The notes beneath the pieces are model-generated. The model ran no database searches. It was not told the DNA's origin and saw only the letters and a list, made by a program, of their open reading frames with translations. Below, piece after piece: positions 7,086 through 15,622 of a DNA stretch of 21,436 nucleotides. Each line of letters opens with the position of its first letter. Within the stretch, counting starts at the first letter, position 1. The stretch is taken from positions 1-21,436 of the forward strand of contig JARQWU010000181.1 of the NCBI GenBank assembly GCA_040182905.1, written 5' to 3'. The position numbers and the translations under genes were made by a program. This stretch comes from Barthelona sp. PAP020. Taxonomy: Eukaryota > Metamonada: BaSk clade.

Positions 7086-8729
7086 ATGTCATCATTTCGA
7101 TCTCGATATGTTCGATTTTGTGGACATTCTGGAATTGTAGCTAATTCTACTGTTCAAAGTCAATTAGGAAATGATACATTAATTTTACCGATTGATGCAT
7201 TTCAAAGAGAAGATTTAAATCCAATATTTAAAGCACTTAATAAGGATGCATCATTAAAACATTTTTATATTAGTATTGGTTCTGATTATTTGCCTGGTGA
7301 GAATGCTTCTGCAAAAAGAAGACGTTTTTCCAGATTTCAGTCAGGTTTAATGCCAAATATTAATGATTCTCTTATAAGTATATTACGTTCGTTAGTTTCT
7401 ATTGCTGAAAATAATTCTCGCCAAATTCAAACGTTGTCTTTTATTGGGATCAAATTTCAACAGAATACTCGTCGACTCTTATGTTCTATTCTTAATGAAT
7501 GTAAACAACTTCGTACCATAGTATTATCAAATGCAGGATTAACTGATAAACACAAAGCAATTTTGACTCGAATATTTAATCCTGAAAGCCACGCTTTACA
7601 ACTAGTTGACCTTAGTGATAACGAATTGACGGATGAATCTGGAACTTTGATATTACATCAATTAACCAATGAAGTTGATATTAGGCTTGGGCAATCATGG
7701 GAACAGAGTTTGCGTTTTGACAGACCTTCTGAGATCTCTGGAATTGTTAAGTTAGTTTTGAGAAATAATTCTTTTTCGGATGGTTTTATCATTGAACTGT
7801 GTAAAATACTTGAAAGAGATCAGTATTTTCAGTTTTTGAACATAAGTGGAAACAAGATAACTGATATGGCTTGTAAAGCTGTGGAACATTTATTTGAACA
7901 AGTACCTTCTATTGAAGTTGTTTTAGATCAAACTCAAGGACAGTCGAATGGTGATGAAAAGAGCGATGATCGAGTTAAAATTCCCAAAACAAAAAAAAAA
8001 AAGGAATTATTCAATCACACTGAAGTTACTTCCGATCAAGAACAGATTTGTTTGTTAGACCTTATGCAGGCTAAAGATATGCGACCTTTAATAGCCGCTT
8101 TAAGCACTAGTCAAGCAAAAAAGTTGTTAGAAGCGTCGGTAATTGCGCATATACAGCTTGAAGAGAATCGTAGATTGCATGAAGAACAAATGAATGTAGT
8201 TGATGATATGAGTCTGTTATCTCCCTCTTTTAAGGAGAAAAACACTAAATTACCAATTCCTGTTGTAGCTAATTTTGAACAAAGACCCGAAATGAATGTC
8301 GAACATGACTTCAAAATGACATACCTTGAAAGTCCCCAAAATGAGCAGCTATTGAACGACGATGATTTAAATGAGACTGGGTTGACTGATACCAATAGAA
8401 CTGTACAAAAAAATTTAGATGATCTGCCAGAAGTCTCAACTCACATTCCCAAAATCCAATTAAATACACAAGATGAAAGGGAAGAAGCTGATGATTTAGT
8501 TATTGAGAGTGAGACAAGCTTTATTAATCATTTTCAAACATTTGATGAAGAAAAGTATGTTAGCAGGGAATTATTTGATGAAGTGTGTGATCAACTCGAT
8601 GAAATGGGAAAATGGTTAAGAAGAGCGCAATTTGATTGTTCAACTCAATGTAAACCAAAAACTAGAAGTGTCCTGATTCAAAAAGGTCCTGCAGTACTTC
8701 AAAAACCCATGTATTTTGAAGATAAATAG
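7086..8729 (+). CDS. CEP78: Centrosomal protein CEP78-like (leucine-rich repeats)
   Basis: The product is 547 aa. The N-terminus (FRSRYVRFCGHSGIV, then DLNPIFKALNKDASLKHF) aligns with CEP78 (F.S.Y...C ... PLL..L...). Leucine-rich repeats cover about residues 50-285, with LVDLSDNELTDESG and FLNISGNKITDMACKA as clear units. The strongest signature is SWEQSLRFDRP (204-214), which matches the CEP78-specific TWAESLRYRRP between repeats. Residues 290-310 are basic (KTKKKK), followed by a helical, acidic tail with a short coiled coil near 500-520. CEP78 sits at centriole walls and basal bodies and works with the EDD-DYRK2-DDB1-VprBP ubiquitin ligase in animals. It heads a co-oriented trio with a CMGC-type kinase and IFT22. 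Confidence 0.85.
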   Translation: MSSFRSRYVRFCGHSGIVANSTVQSQLGNDTLILPIDAFQREDLNPIFKALNKDASLKHFYISIGSDYLPGENASAKRRRFSRFQSGLMPNINDSLISILRSLVSIAENNSRQIQTLSFIGIKFQQNTRRLLCSILNECKQLRTIVLSNAGLTDKHKAILTRIFNPESHALQLVDLSDNELTDESGTLILHQLTNEVDIRLGQSWEQSLRFDRPSEISGIVKLVLRNNSFSDGFIIELCKILERDQYFQFLNISGNKITDMACKAVEHLFEQVPSIEVVLDQTQGQSNGDEKSDDRVKIPKTKKKKELFNHTEVTSDQEQICLLDLMQAKDMRPLIAALSTSQAKKLLEASVIAHIQLEENRRLHEEQMNVVDDMSLLSPSFKEKNTKLPIPVVANFEQRPEMNVEHDFKMTYLESPQNEQLLNDDDLNETGLTDTNRTVQKNLDDLPEVSTHIPKIQLNTQDEREEADDLVIESETSFINHFQTFDEEKYVSRELFDEVCDQLDEMGKWLRRAQFDCSTQCKPKTRSVLIQKGPAVLQKPMYFEDK

Positions 8730-8986
8730 TATTTTCTGTAATTTTTTTGATGATTAAAAGTTTGTTGAATTATAAATGGATTTTTTTTTGGATTTTTTTT
8801 TGAAAAATTATCTGCAACAAAAGAACCAGAAGAAAATTATTCCTTTCTCTTTTATTATTTGAAAAGATACACAAAACAACAGTTTTGAAAATTTTGAAAA
8901 AGCAATAAAGGTTTTTTTTGGGAAAATTTTGAGCAAATTTTCCAAGGTTTTTCTTCTCTTTTATTATGAGTGATTTTTCATGATTC

Positions 8987-9970
8987 ATGTTGATTGATAC
9001 GAATACAAAAAATCTAAATGTCGATGAAATAGAACGTGAAATCCTATCAGAAAATGATAGCAATGAAAATGTTGAAGGGTCTTTGAAAATTGAACTTAGG
9101 GAAGAAAATGAGTTTGTAATTGAAAGTACAAATGCATATGGAGGTTTTGCGACTGTCTATAACTGTAGATTGAAGGAAAACAATCAAATGTTTGTATTAA
9201 AGCAATTCAATTACGATAGGGAGCAGTTACAAATTATTGCAATGACTATAGAAGCTGAATTAAACGCATTTGTTCATTTAAAACATCCAAATATCATTTC
9301 ATTATTGTTTGTTGTTGAAGATAGCTTTTCACAGTTTTATTCATTTGCTTTTCCTTATTATGAATATTCTTTAGCAGATTTTATTCAAAGTAATATGCTT
9401 TCATGTTGGTCTAGTCCTGACAAATACTATTTCTTGTTTAAATTGTTGGGAGCTTTGGAATATATTCACTCGAAAAATTATGCCCATCTTGATTTAACTC
9501 CAAGGAACATTCTTTTGAACGAAAAAGAACCTGTTTTAACTGATTTTGGCAATTGTGTTCCATTGAATGAATGTTGCAAATATTCTTTGACAACTTTGGC
9601 CTATAGATCACCTGAAAGATTATTGGGATATGCTATTTCAACGTATTCAATGGATGTTTGGGCTTTTGGATGTGTTGCTTTTCTTGTGTTGGTAGGTGAA
9701 CCTTTGTTTGATGCTCAAAATGAAATGTTGTTGTTGAAACAATTAGTTGAAGTTTTTGGATTTCCAGAAGATGAATCTTTTATAAATAGTTGTCCTCATC
9801 TTAATTTTATCAATATGCATGCTTTTGAAAAAATTTATTCCATTGAAAACAAATTATCAGGTCTTATTCCAGTTGAAAAAGAATTTTTATTAAAGATTTT
9901 TGCTCCATTTACTTTGAAAAGACTTTCTTGCAGTTCTTTGATGAAAGAACCAATTTTTTCCAACTTGTAA
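8987..9970 (+). CDS. CMGC-type protein kinase with altered catalytic loop
   Basis: This 327-aa protein is essentially one kinase domain (about residues 42-325) after an acidic N-terminal extension. Visible elements are the glycine loop YGGFATVY (51-58), VAIK-type FVLKQF with K72, a helix-C Glu near 89-91, the catalytic loop HLDLTPRN (167-174), DFG (186-188), the SPE motif in AYRSPERLLG and DVWAFGCV. The APE variant and the nearby YRSPERLLG favour the CMGC group. HxD without Arg recalls DYRK (HCD), SRPK/CLK (HTD) and PRP4 (HAD). Unlike those, the catalytic-loop Lys is Thr here, which may reduce activity. Other required residues (K72, D169, N174, D186) are present. A canonical CMGC insert is not obvious. 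The stop lies 36 nt from the IFT22 ATG. Confidence 0.85.
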   Translation: MLIDTNTKNLNVDEIEREILSENDSNENVEGSLKIELREENEFVIESTNAYGGFATVYNCRLKENNQMFVLKQFNYDREQLQIIAMTIEAELNAFVHLKHPNIISLLFVVEDSFSQFYSFAFPYYEYSLADFIQSNMLSCWSSPDKYYFLFKLLGALEYIHSKNYAHLDLTPRNILLNEKEPVLTDFGNCVPLNECCKYSLTTLAYRSPERLLGYAISTYSMDVWAFGCVAFLVLVGEPLFDAQNEMLLLKQLVEVFGFPEDESFINSCPHLNFINMHAFEKIYSIENKLSGLIPVEKEFLLKIFAPFTLKRLSCSSLMKEPIFSNL

Positions 9971-10006
9971 AGAAGGTTGAATTTTTTTTTTCCTTGAAAA
10001 TAATCA

Positions 10007-10504
10007 ATGGGTTTTTTACGAATTGCCGTAATTGGTACAAAGGCATCAGGAAAATCAACAATAACGAATTTCTTGGCTGATTATAATTCAAATCGAGAAT
10101 TGGATGAATATACACCAACTGCTGTTTTAAGAATTTTAAAACCAAAATTTAATCTTTCAGCTGGTGAAACTCTTGTTGAATTATGGGATTTTGGTAATGA
10201 ATATCATGTTTTACCCGCAATAGCTAAAGATGCTGATGGAGTTCTATTTGTTGTAGACCCAAATAATGTTGATTCTGATGATTTAGAAGCTTTTAGAAAT
10301 GCTTTTCATGAAGTTTCACATGAAAAAGCATTAGTCTTGATGCATTCAAAAACGAGATCAAGTCAAGCACCTCCCAATTTACCTGAAGCTTTCCATGATA
10401 TACCTATCATTCAAACAACTATGATGTCAAAGAATTCAATGAAAACTTTAAGAACAGAATTTTCAAATTTATGTGAAAGAATTGTTGCATTGATGGAAGA
10501 ATAG
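10007..10504 (+). CDS. IFT22: Intraflagellar transport protein 22 (RABL5-like GTPase)
   Basis: The 165-aa protein is an atypical small GTPase. It has the P-loop GTKASGKST (residues 10-18), a switch I-like EYTPTAVLRIL (compare EYNPTQGVRIL in RABL5/IFT22), and a Walker B/switch II region VELWDFGNEYHVLPAIAKDADGVLFVVD with W-D-F-G instead of DTAGQ. The NKxD motif is replaced by MHSK and there is no C-terminal prenylation cysteine. These changes are typical of IFT22, a subunit of the IFT-B complex that moves cargo along cilia. Human RABL5 is 185 aa. The ATG is preceded directly by TCA (AATCAATG), so the 5' UTR would be extremely short. The 36-nt gap to the kinase stop holds all intergenic signals. 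Confidence 0.83.
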   Translation: MGFLRIAVIGTKASGKSTITNFLADYNSNRELDEYTPTAVLRILKPKFNLSAGETLVELWDFGNEYHVLPAIAKDADGVLFVVDPNNVDSDDLEAFRNAFHEVSHEKALVLMHSKTRSSQAPPNLPEAFHDIPIIQTTMMSKNSMKTLRTEFSNLCERIVALMEE

Positions 10505-10804
10505 TTGTTTTTTGGATGATCATGAGGCGTGTAAAGTATTTGTACATTTTTTTTTGTTCTGGTTTCATTCTGTTTTTATTTATTTATTTTTCCATTGAAA
10601 AATTTTGGGAAAGATTATTTTTTCAAAATAGTTTGAACGTTATATATTTCAAGCATTTTGAAAGCGTTGTTTAAAAGAAGAATAAACCAAACACTGTTGT
10701 GATTTTTTGTTTCCATTTCTTGTCTTATCAACAAAAAAAAAAAAACAACACACAATAACACAATTTATTTCAATTCAAAGTTTGAAAGACATAACTTTGG
10801 GAAA
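10505..10804. other. Convergent spacer between IFT22 and AOAH
   Basis: This 300-nt stretch separates two converging 3' ends. It is T-rich on the IFT22 side and A-rich on the AOAH side, with a TGTACA followed by nine Ts near 10541 that also occurs before CEP78 (7066-7080). No gene or structured element was recognised. Confidence 0.5.
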
Positions 10805-12448
10805 TCAATAACCACCTTGCTGACCAAAACGATTTGTAATTTCATCATTGTTGGGATTAACTTCAGGGAAAGCTTCAGGATCAACTTTGTTAACTTCATC
10901 AATCCAAATATCAGCTAACATAGGTTGAGCTTTTTGACTGGGATGGAATCCACCAACAGGTTCAATATATGGTTGAACATCAAGGCCTTTAGAAAGAACA
11001 TCTGAAACCATTTTGAAAACAGGATTCTTGACATAAGACAATTTAAATTTGTCCGCATACTTTGAGGCATAATTTTCAACAACGTCTGCACAAGCATTTG
11101 AAAGTTCTTCTGCTCTTTTAGATGCCATGTTACGACTTGCTTCATTAGAATTTAACCAAGTAGGACAAACAGATGCACCAACACATATTTGATAGTCCCA
11201 AAATCTTTTGTACGTCATTCCAGCTGGATGCAGTTTGTCATGTAAGCTGTCATACAGAATTCTACCGTCAACAACACCACTAACAATAATATGAGATCCA
11301 CGTGGAATGCGTTTATGAAGCATATCTAAACCTGTAATCATGGCCTGTTTATATTCATCAACAGATGTCATGGGACTTCCAGAATGATTACAAACATCGT
11401 TACCAGAATATTGAACTAAAATAGTCATAGGGGAAGTATGTTCAACATCTTTCCACATCCTTTCGATTTGAGTAGGGAAATCAAGCATACGGGCACCATT
11501 CCATCCCATATTAGCATAGCTTCTATGATTACATTTATCTCTTTTAACAAAATGTTGATAAATAGAATGAGTTTCACCTGGTTCTAAACCAGTATTATCA
11601 TTCATATAACCAGTAGTCCAAGAATATTGAGGCCAGTCAACTTCATCATCAATGAGTTGTTTAGTGTACTTAAAAGTAGACCACTTGAGATGTTTACCAT
11701 CAACATAAGCTGGAGGAATGGAAAAATGGGAAGTTAAAGAATCTCCAAAAACAACAAACATTTTTTGTCCATTGGGACATAATCTGCTTTCATCAGCATT
11801 AATACCATTACAATTATCACCAATAAGGCTGCCAGGAAAACTCTTGTCATCATGAGGTTTACAATCACGTCCTCTCCAATATGCACCTCTAAAACGTTCA
11901 ACAGATGAAAAACCATCCCCATCAGCATCATAATAAGGTTCATGTTTGGTATAAGCAAGAATATCAGCAGCAAAAATTTTTTCCAATAATTTTTCAAGAA
12001 CACCTAAAACATACTTATCAAAGAATTTAAAATGATGTTCATGACTCTTGTGATGTTTACCAAAAATACTGAATTGGGTAGCTTCAGGATACAAAGTACA
12101 TTCAGGCATGTTACAAATGTTCAAATGACTGCAAATATGATCAGGATTCGCATTTTCAAACTCTTTGCCAAATAATGTAAACACTCCATGAACAACTAAC
12201 TTACATTCAATATTACCTTCACAAATATGATCAGCAAATTTAGAAACACTTCCTTCATTATCTTTAAGCCACACTTGAGCATCATGAACAGCTATGGGGC
12301 AAAAAATACAACTCCAACCACCATGAGTTTTAGAAGCCAAACCAGGTGACAACATACAAATTATCACTAAAAAAACAATTCCAAAGCCAACAAAAGCACT
12401 TCTAGGTCCTTCCATTGAGAAAAAATTTGATATTTCCGAAATACGCAT
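10805..12448 (-). CDS. AOAH: Secreted acyloxyacyl hydrolase (AOAH)
   Basis: The 547-aa product starts with a hydrophobic signal segment (about residues 18-38, FVGFGIVFLVIICMLSPGLA). A saposin-B-like module with paired cysteines follows (GGWSCIFCPIAVHDAQ to HLNIC, 43-112), then a calcium-site-like DADGDGFSSVERFRG (174-188) and the GDSL-type lipase domain. The catalytic Ser is in FGDSLTSHFSIPP (S237, compare GDSxxxHFxIPP of AOAH), with SGNDVCN (348-354) and GGFHPS with H502. AOAH removes secondary acyl chains from bacterial lipid A. The order and length match animal AOAH (575 aa). The saposin and catalytic halves suggest proteolytic processing as in animals. A second ATG at 12413-12415 (residue 12) gives a better-shaped signal peptide and may be the true start. 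Confidence 0.93.
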   Translation of the reverse strand: MRISEISNFFSMEGPRSAFVGFGIVFLVIICMLSPGLASKTHGGWSCIFCPIAVHDAQVWLKDNEGSVSKFADHICEGNIECKLVVHGVFTLFGKEFENANPDHICSHLNICNMPECTLYPEATQFSIFGKHHKSHEHHFKFFDKYVLGVLEKLLEKIFAADILAYTKHEPYYDADGDGFSSVERFRGAYWRGRDCKPHDDKSFPGSLIGDNCNGINADESRLCPNGQKMFVVFGDSLTSHFSIPPAYVDGKHLKWSTFKYTKQLIDDEVDWPQYSWTTGYMNDNTGLEPGETHSIYQHFVKRDKCNHRSYANMGWNGARMLDFPTQIERMWKDVEHTSPMTILVQYSGNDVCNHSGSPMTSVDEYKQAMITGLDMLHKRIPRGSHIIVSGVVDGRILYDSLHDKLHPAGMTYKRFWDYQICVGASVCPTWLNSNEASRNMASKRAEELSNACADVVENYASKYADKFKLSYVKNPVFKMVSDVLSKGLDVQPYIEPVGGFHPSQKAQPMLADIWIDEVNKVDPEAFPEVNPNNDEITNRFGQQGGY

Positions 12449-12730
12449 TTATGGGAAAAAAAAGATCTGATTTTTGATTGTTTGTAATTTTTGTCTTCTT
12501 TTCTTTGAAATAAGTATTAACTGATGATAACGTAACATATTCACAGTATATAAGTTTTACTTCATTTATAAATTTTTTTTTTCATTATCATAGTATTTCA
12601 TTCTTTGATAAAAGGAAGATCATTGGACAGCTTATTTTAGGATTTTAAACAAATAACACAAAAAAAACAAAAGAAATGTTGATGAATAAAAAGTAAAATT
12701 TTTTATGTTGTTTTGATAGATTGAAGATTA
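12449..12730. promoter_or_regulatory. Shared divergent promoter region
   Basis: This 282-nt AT-rich spacer lies between the AOAH start (minus) and the cysteine-rich membrane protein start (plus), so both promoters must lie here. No clear TCAY[T/A] initiator was found within 20 nt of either ATG. Co-regulation of the two secretory-pathway genes is possible but not shown. Confidence 0.35.
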
Positions 12731-13519
12731 ATGTTTCGATATATTTATTTCATTTTGTTGGGTTATATTTATTGTATTACTTGTGGTCCTGGTGAATTTA
12801 TTAATAATGGGAAATGTGAGATTTGTACACCTGGAACTTACAGTCCGATAGGTGAAGATTCTGCAACAAGATGTGAACCATGTGAATTTGGGACTTTTTC
12901 GGAAAACAAAGCTGTTAATTGTTCATTATGTCCCTCTGGAAGTTATTCCCCTCATAAATGCGTTGATGGATGCTTAATTGATGTTAATATTCAATCTTCA
13001 GAAGCGATTGTTGGTGATTGTCAACCCTGTACATATGAATCACAATGTGAAGAGTGTCCTATAGGATATTTTTCAGATATTCTTGGATGTCGAGGTATTT
13101 GTTGTTGTTTACCTTGTCCTTTAGGGCATTTCTGTCCAAATAAAGGTGCCACACATCCTTTAGAATGTCCAATAAACACATATACTGACAAATGGAACCA
13201 AAAAGAATGTATCACTTGTGGTTTTTTGCAAGTTAGTAACGAAGGTTCTAGCAAATGCTTTTTTAGCAACCAATTTTTTATTTTTCTAGCAGTTTTTATG
13301 GTTTTGATTATATTCTCTTTAGTTTGTTTGTTGAATTCACAAGTTCAATCAACTGACGCTATTGAGATTGAAAAAATGTCTTTCTTATGGAAAAAACATC
13401 CTCAAACTCTTAGTTCTTCTCGTGTGGATAATAACATTCAGGGTGATTTTTTAATTGAGAATTATAGGGGAAATTTTGAAGCAGAAGAAAGTTCAGTTTA
13501 TTCTTTTGTGTCTTTGTGA
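12731..13519 (+). CDS. Cysteine-rich GCC2/GCC3-type single-pass surface protein
   Basis: The 262-aa protein has a signal peptide (about residues 1-17), a cysteine-rich ectodomain (18-178), one transmembrane helix (about 181-202, FFIFLAVFMVLIIFSLVCLL) and a 60-aa cytoplasmic tail. The ectodomain carries repeats of the GCC2/GCC3, ephrin-receptor-like type: CTPGTYSPIG, CEFGTFSEN, CPSGSYSP, CPIGYFSD, CPLGHFCP, CPINTYTD. Proteins of this form are common on protist surfaces, often as large families, with adhesive or receptor roles. This one is small and its tail has no recognised motif. The ligand is unknown. It diverges from the AOAH gene. Confidence 0.85.
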   Translation: MFRYIYFILLGYIYCITCGPGEFINNGKCEICTPGTYSPIGEDSATRCEPCEFGTFSENKAVNCSLCPSGSYSPHKCVDGCLIDVNIQSSEAIVGDCQPCTYESQCEECPIGYFSDILGCRGICCCLPCPLGHFCPNKGATHPLECPINTYTDKWNQKECITCGFLQVSNEGSSKCFFSNQFFIFLAVFMVLIIFSLVCLLNSQVQSTDAIEIEKMSFLWKKHPQTLSSSRVDNNIQGDFLIENYRGNFEAEESSVYSFVSL

Positions 13520-13960
13520 TCATAATTTGATGAGTTTTTGTTATTTTTTGCATGTTTTCAGGAGTCACCTTTCAGTTTTTGTCTGTTGGACCAAAGAATT
13601 GTCAACTTGGTTTTTTTTTTGTGGATTTTCCGTTTTAGTCTTGTTGGTTGATTAGTTTTATCTTTTGTTGTTTTATCTGCAGGTTGTTCATAAATTTTAT
13701 TATTGTTTTTTCTCAGTTTATTTTTATATTCAGGATTTTTTTTGTATAAGAATTGCAATGATCTAATGCATAACATTTATTCTTCTTTTTCTTTTGGAAA
13801 GCATGAAGTGATGTTCTCTTTTCTTCATTCGTTTTACATTTCATTATCATTTTGAAAATTGATTCTATTTGGGTTTTGTGAAGTATGTTGTTTAAAGAAA
13901 CGTACAAGAAAAGAAAGTAATAAATACATGAGATTTTATAACATAAATTTTTTTGTTGTT
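13520..13960. other. Convergent spacer, 441 nt
   Basis: The stretch is T-rich on the plus strand and separates the 3' ends of the membrane protein and PKA regulatory subunit genes. Short open frames occur on both strands but are lysine- or phenylalanine-rich shadows of homopolymer tracts. No gene or repeat was recognised. Confidence 0.5.
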
Positions 13961-15094
13961 TTAGTCAATACAAACATAATTTGCATAAGTTTTACGTTTT
14001 CTTGAAAGAATTTCTTCAATAGGACCCAACAAACGACTGAAAGTGTGACTATCTAATTTTGCAACTTTCACACGAGTTTCAGCGATAACTGAAGCAGCTC
14101 TGGGTTGATTGTATTGCAAAGCCAATTCACCAAAGAAGTTTTTGGGTTCTAAATAACCAACATTTATACCTTCAGGGTGTTCATCAGTTGTTTTTACTAC
14201 ATTACATTTTCCTTCTTCAATGATAAAGAATTCTTTGCCAGGTTCACCTTGAGAAACAATAGTTTCACCAGGTTGGAAAAATTGTGATTCTAATGCATCA
14301 GCAATTGTAAGCCTTTCCCACTTATCCAATGCAGAGAACAATGGAACTTGATCCAAGAAAGTCTCATACAAATCACGTTGACGTTTGGATGCTGTCATCA
14401 AAATATGACGATAAACATCACCATTCAAAGTATAACAAGTACATTCACTGCTTGCTTGTACAGTTGCAGCTCTAGGTGCACCAAACATCAATGCCAACTC
14501 ACCAAAAGTAGCAGGGGCATTGAGTGAAACCACTTTCACACCAAATCCATCAGAATGATCTTTGTTAACATAAATATCAACAGATCCACTTCCTAATATA
14601 AAGAAAACGTCTCCAAACTCTCCTTGTTTAATTAAAACCTCGCCAGGACCATATGTCTCAATAGCCATAGCATCAATGATAGTGTGGAAATCTTTCTCAT
14701 CCAAAGATTTGAACAATGCAATCTTTTTAATGGCAGAATTGATTGCTTCAACAGTATCTTCATCTTTAGGAATAGATTCGTATTCTAATGGTTTATCAGG
14801 ATCCATTGGTGCCACAGATACACCGCCTCTGCGAGCACGACGAATAGGAACAGGCATATCGTCAGGAGCAACTAGGTCCTCTGAATCATCAAGAAAATCA
14901 TCATCTGGTTGAGGATCTGTTTCTTTTGGATTAAAAGTCTCTGCAGCATCTAACACAGCTTGAAAATGTTCAACTAAAAAGGCCAGTGGATTTTCGGGTT
15001 GTTCATAACATAATAAACTGTAAAATTCCTTAAATAAGTCACGTATTTGGTGATAGGTTAAATATTCTTCCAAAGAATCTGAATCGTGAGTCAT
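13961..15094 (-). CDS. cAMP-dependent protein kinase regulatory subunit
   Basis: The 377-aa protein starts at the ATG 15092-15094. A frame upstream is open for 15 more codons, but the initiator lies between the two ATGs and the extension is hydrophobic and unlike the family. Residues 8-50 (EEYLTYHQIRDLFKEFYSLL) form an RII-alpha-type dimerisation/docking helix pair. RRARRGGVSVA (85-95) is the inhibitor site. Gly at the phosphoacceptor position makes it a type I-like pseudosubstrate. Two cyclic-nucleotide-binding domains follow, with phosphate-binding cassettes FGELALMFGAPRAATV (197-212) and FGELALQYNQPRAASV (321-336). Both keep the Glu and Arg needed for cAMP, unlike kinetoplastid subunits that changed ligand. 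It inhibits the PKA catalytic subunit until ligand binds. Confidence 0.95.
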   Translation of the reverse strand: MTHDSDSLEEYLTYHQIRDLFKEFYSLLCYEQPENPLAFLVEHFQAVLDAAETFNPKETDPQPDDDFLDDSEDLVAPDDMPVPIRRARRGGVSVAPMDPDKPLEYESIPKDEDTVEAINSAIKKIALFKSLDEKDFHTIIDAMAIETYGPGEVLIKQGEFGDVFFILGSGSVDIYVNKDHSDGFGVKVVSLNAPATFGELALMFGAPRAATVQASSECTCYTLNGDVYRHILMTASKRQRDLYETFLDQVPLFSALDKWERLTIADALESQFFQPGETIVSQGEPGKEFFIIEEGKCNVVKTTDEHPEGINVGYLEPKNFFGELALQYNQPRAASVIAETRVKVAKLDSHTFSRLLGPIEEILSRKRKTYANYVCID

Positions 15095-15102
15095 TAAAAT
15101 GA
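15091..15102. promoter_or_regulatory. Bidirectional initiator/start TCATTAAAATGA
   Basis: Read on plus, TCATTAAAATG is an initiator followed by an ATG (15099). Read on minus, TCATTTTAATG is the initiator and ATG (15094-15092) of the PKA regulatory subunit, with a 6-nt 5' UTR. The minus-strand reading supports the choice of start for the PKA gene. The plus-strand reading is only suggestive. Confidence 0.45.
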
Positions 15103-15248
15103 AAAAAGAAAAAAAGATGAGTTTTTCTTTAAAATGCAAAAGTGAAAAATTTAAATTTGATACAGAAAAAGGTGGTTATCAAAGGTTACTGATCTTTTCA
15201 GAACATTTGCCTTCTCATAAAGCAGTTTTAAAAGTAATAGAAATTTAA
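15099..15248 (+). CDS. Possible small protein, 49 aa
   Basis: An ATG at 15099 opens a 49-codon frame ending in TAA (15246-15248). It reads MKKEKK followed by SFSLKCKSEKF, GGYQRLLIFSEHLPSHKA and VLKVIEI. The residue mix is protein-like rather than homopolymeric. It starts 6 nt after an initiator-like TCATTAAA. Against it, the first 18 nt are an A-rich run, the length could arise by chance in this AT-rich DNA, and it overlaps the PKA promoter. No family was recognised. Confidence 0.25.
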   Translation: MKKEKKMSFSLKCKSEKFKFDTEKGGYQRLLIFSEHLPSHKAVLKVIEI

Positions 15249-15622
15249 ATAAACAATGTCAACGGTTTGTACTTTGTCTAATTGGATAAAATAGTTGAAG
15301 TTTTATCATTATTTCGAATTCTTTTTTAAATCAAACAAAGAAATATAGAGATGAACTGCTGAGTTCAGCAAATATTGCAAAAATTTTTTGGGATTTAACT
15401 CTAAAGTATTGTTAAAAGGAAACAAAAGTGTCAAAATAAGGTGTATTTTACCAGTAGAACACCTCAATAATTGTTTTTTCAATTTTTTTTTCACAAGATT
15501 TAATTTCAAGCACTTTTGTGTCAACATTAAGACTGAAAGAATTGAAGATTGTAATTTATTTGTAAAAATAATATCCAATTTTGGATTTGTTTTTTTTTTC
15601 ACAAAATATCATATTTATTAAA
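15249..15622. other. Spacer before the 173-aa gene
   Basis: This is AT-rich DNA downstream of the possible 49-codon ORF. Short frames on both strands are low-complexity. Its right end carries the initiator TCATATTTA (15609-15617), 12 nt before the next ATG measured from its A. Nothing else was recognised. Confidence 0.45.
15609..15617 (+). promoter_or_regulatory. Initiator (Inr) of the 173-aa protein gene
   Basis: TCATATTTA fits TCAY[T/A] and places the first transcribed A (15611) 12 nt before the ATG at 15623. This argues against the earlier in-frame ATG at 15581, which precedes the initiator. Confidence 0.5.

Noticed and set aside
8770-9063. 97-codon minus-strand frame before the kinase
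   Set aside because: Lysine/phenylalanine-rich product of A/T tracts that overlaps the kinase N-terminus; no domain seen.
14676-14912. 78-codon plus-strand frame inside the PKA regulatory subunit gene
   Set aside because: Antisense shadow of a strongly conserved coding region.
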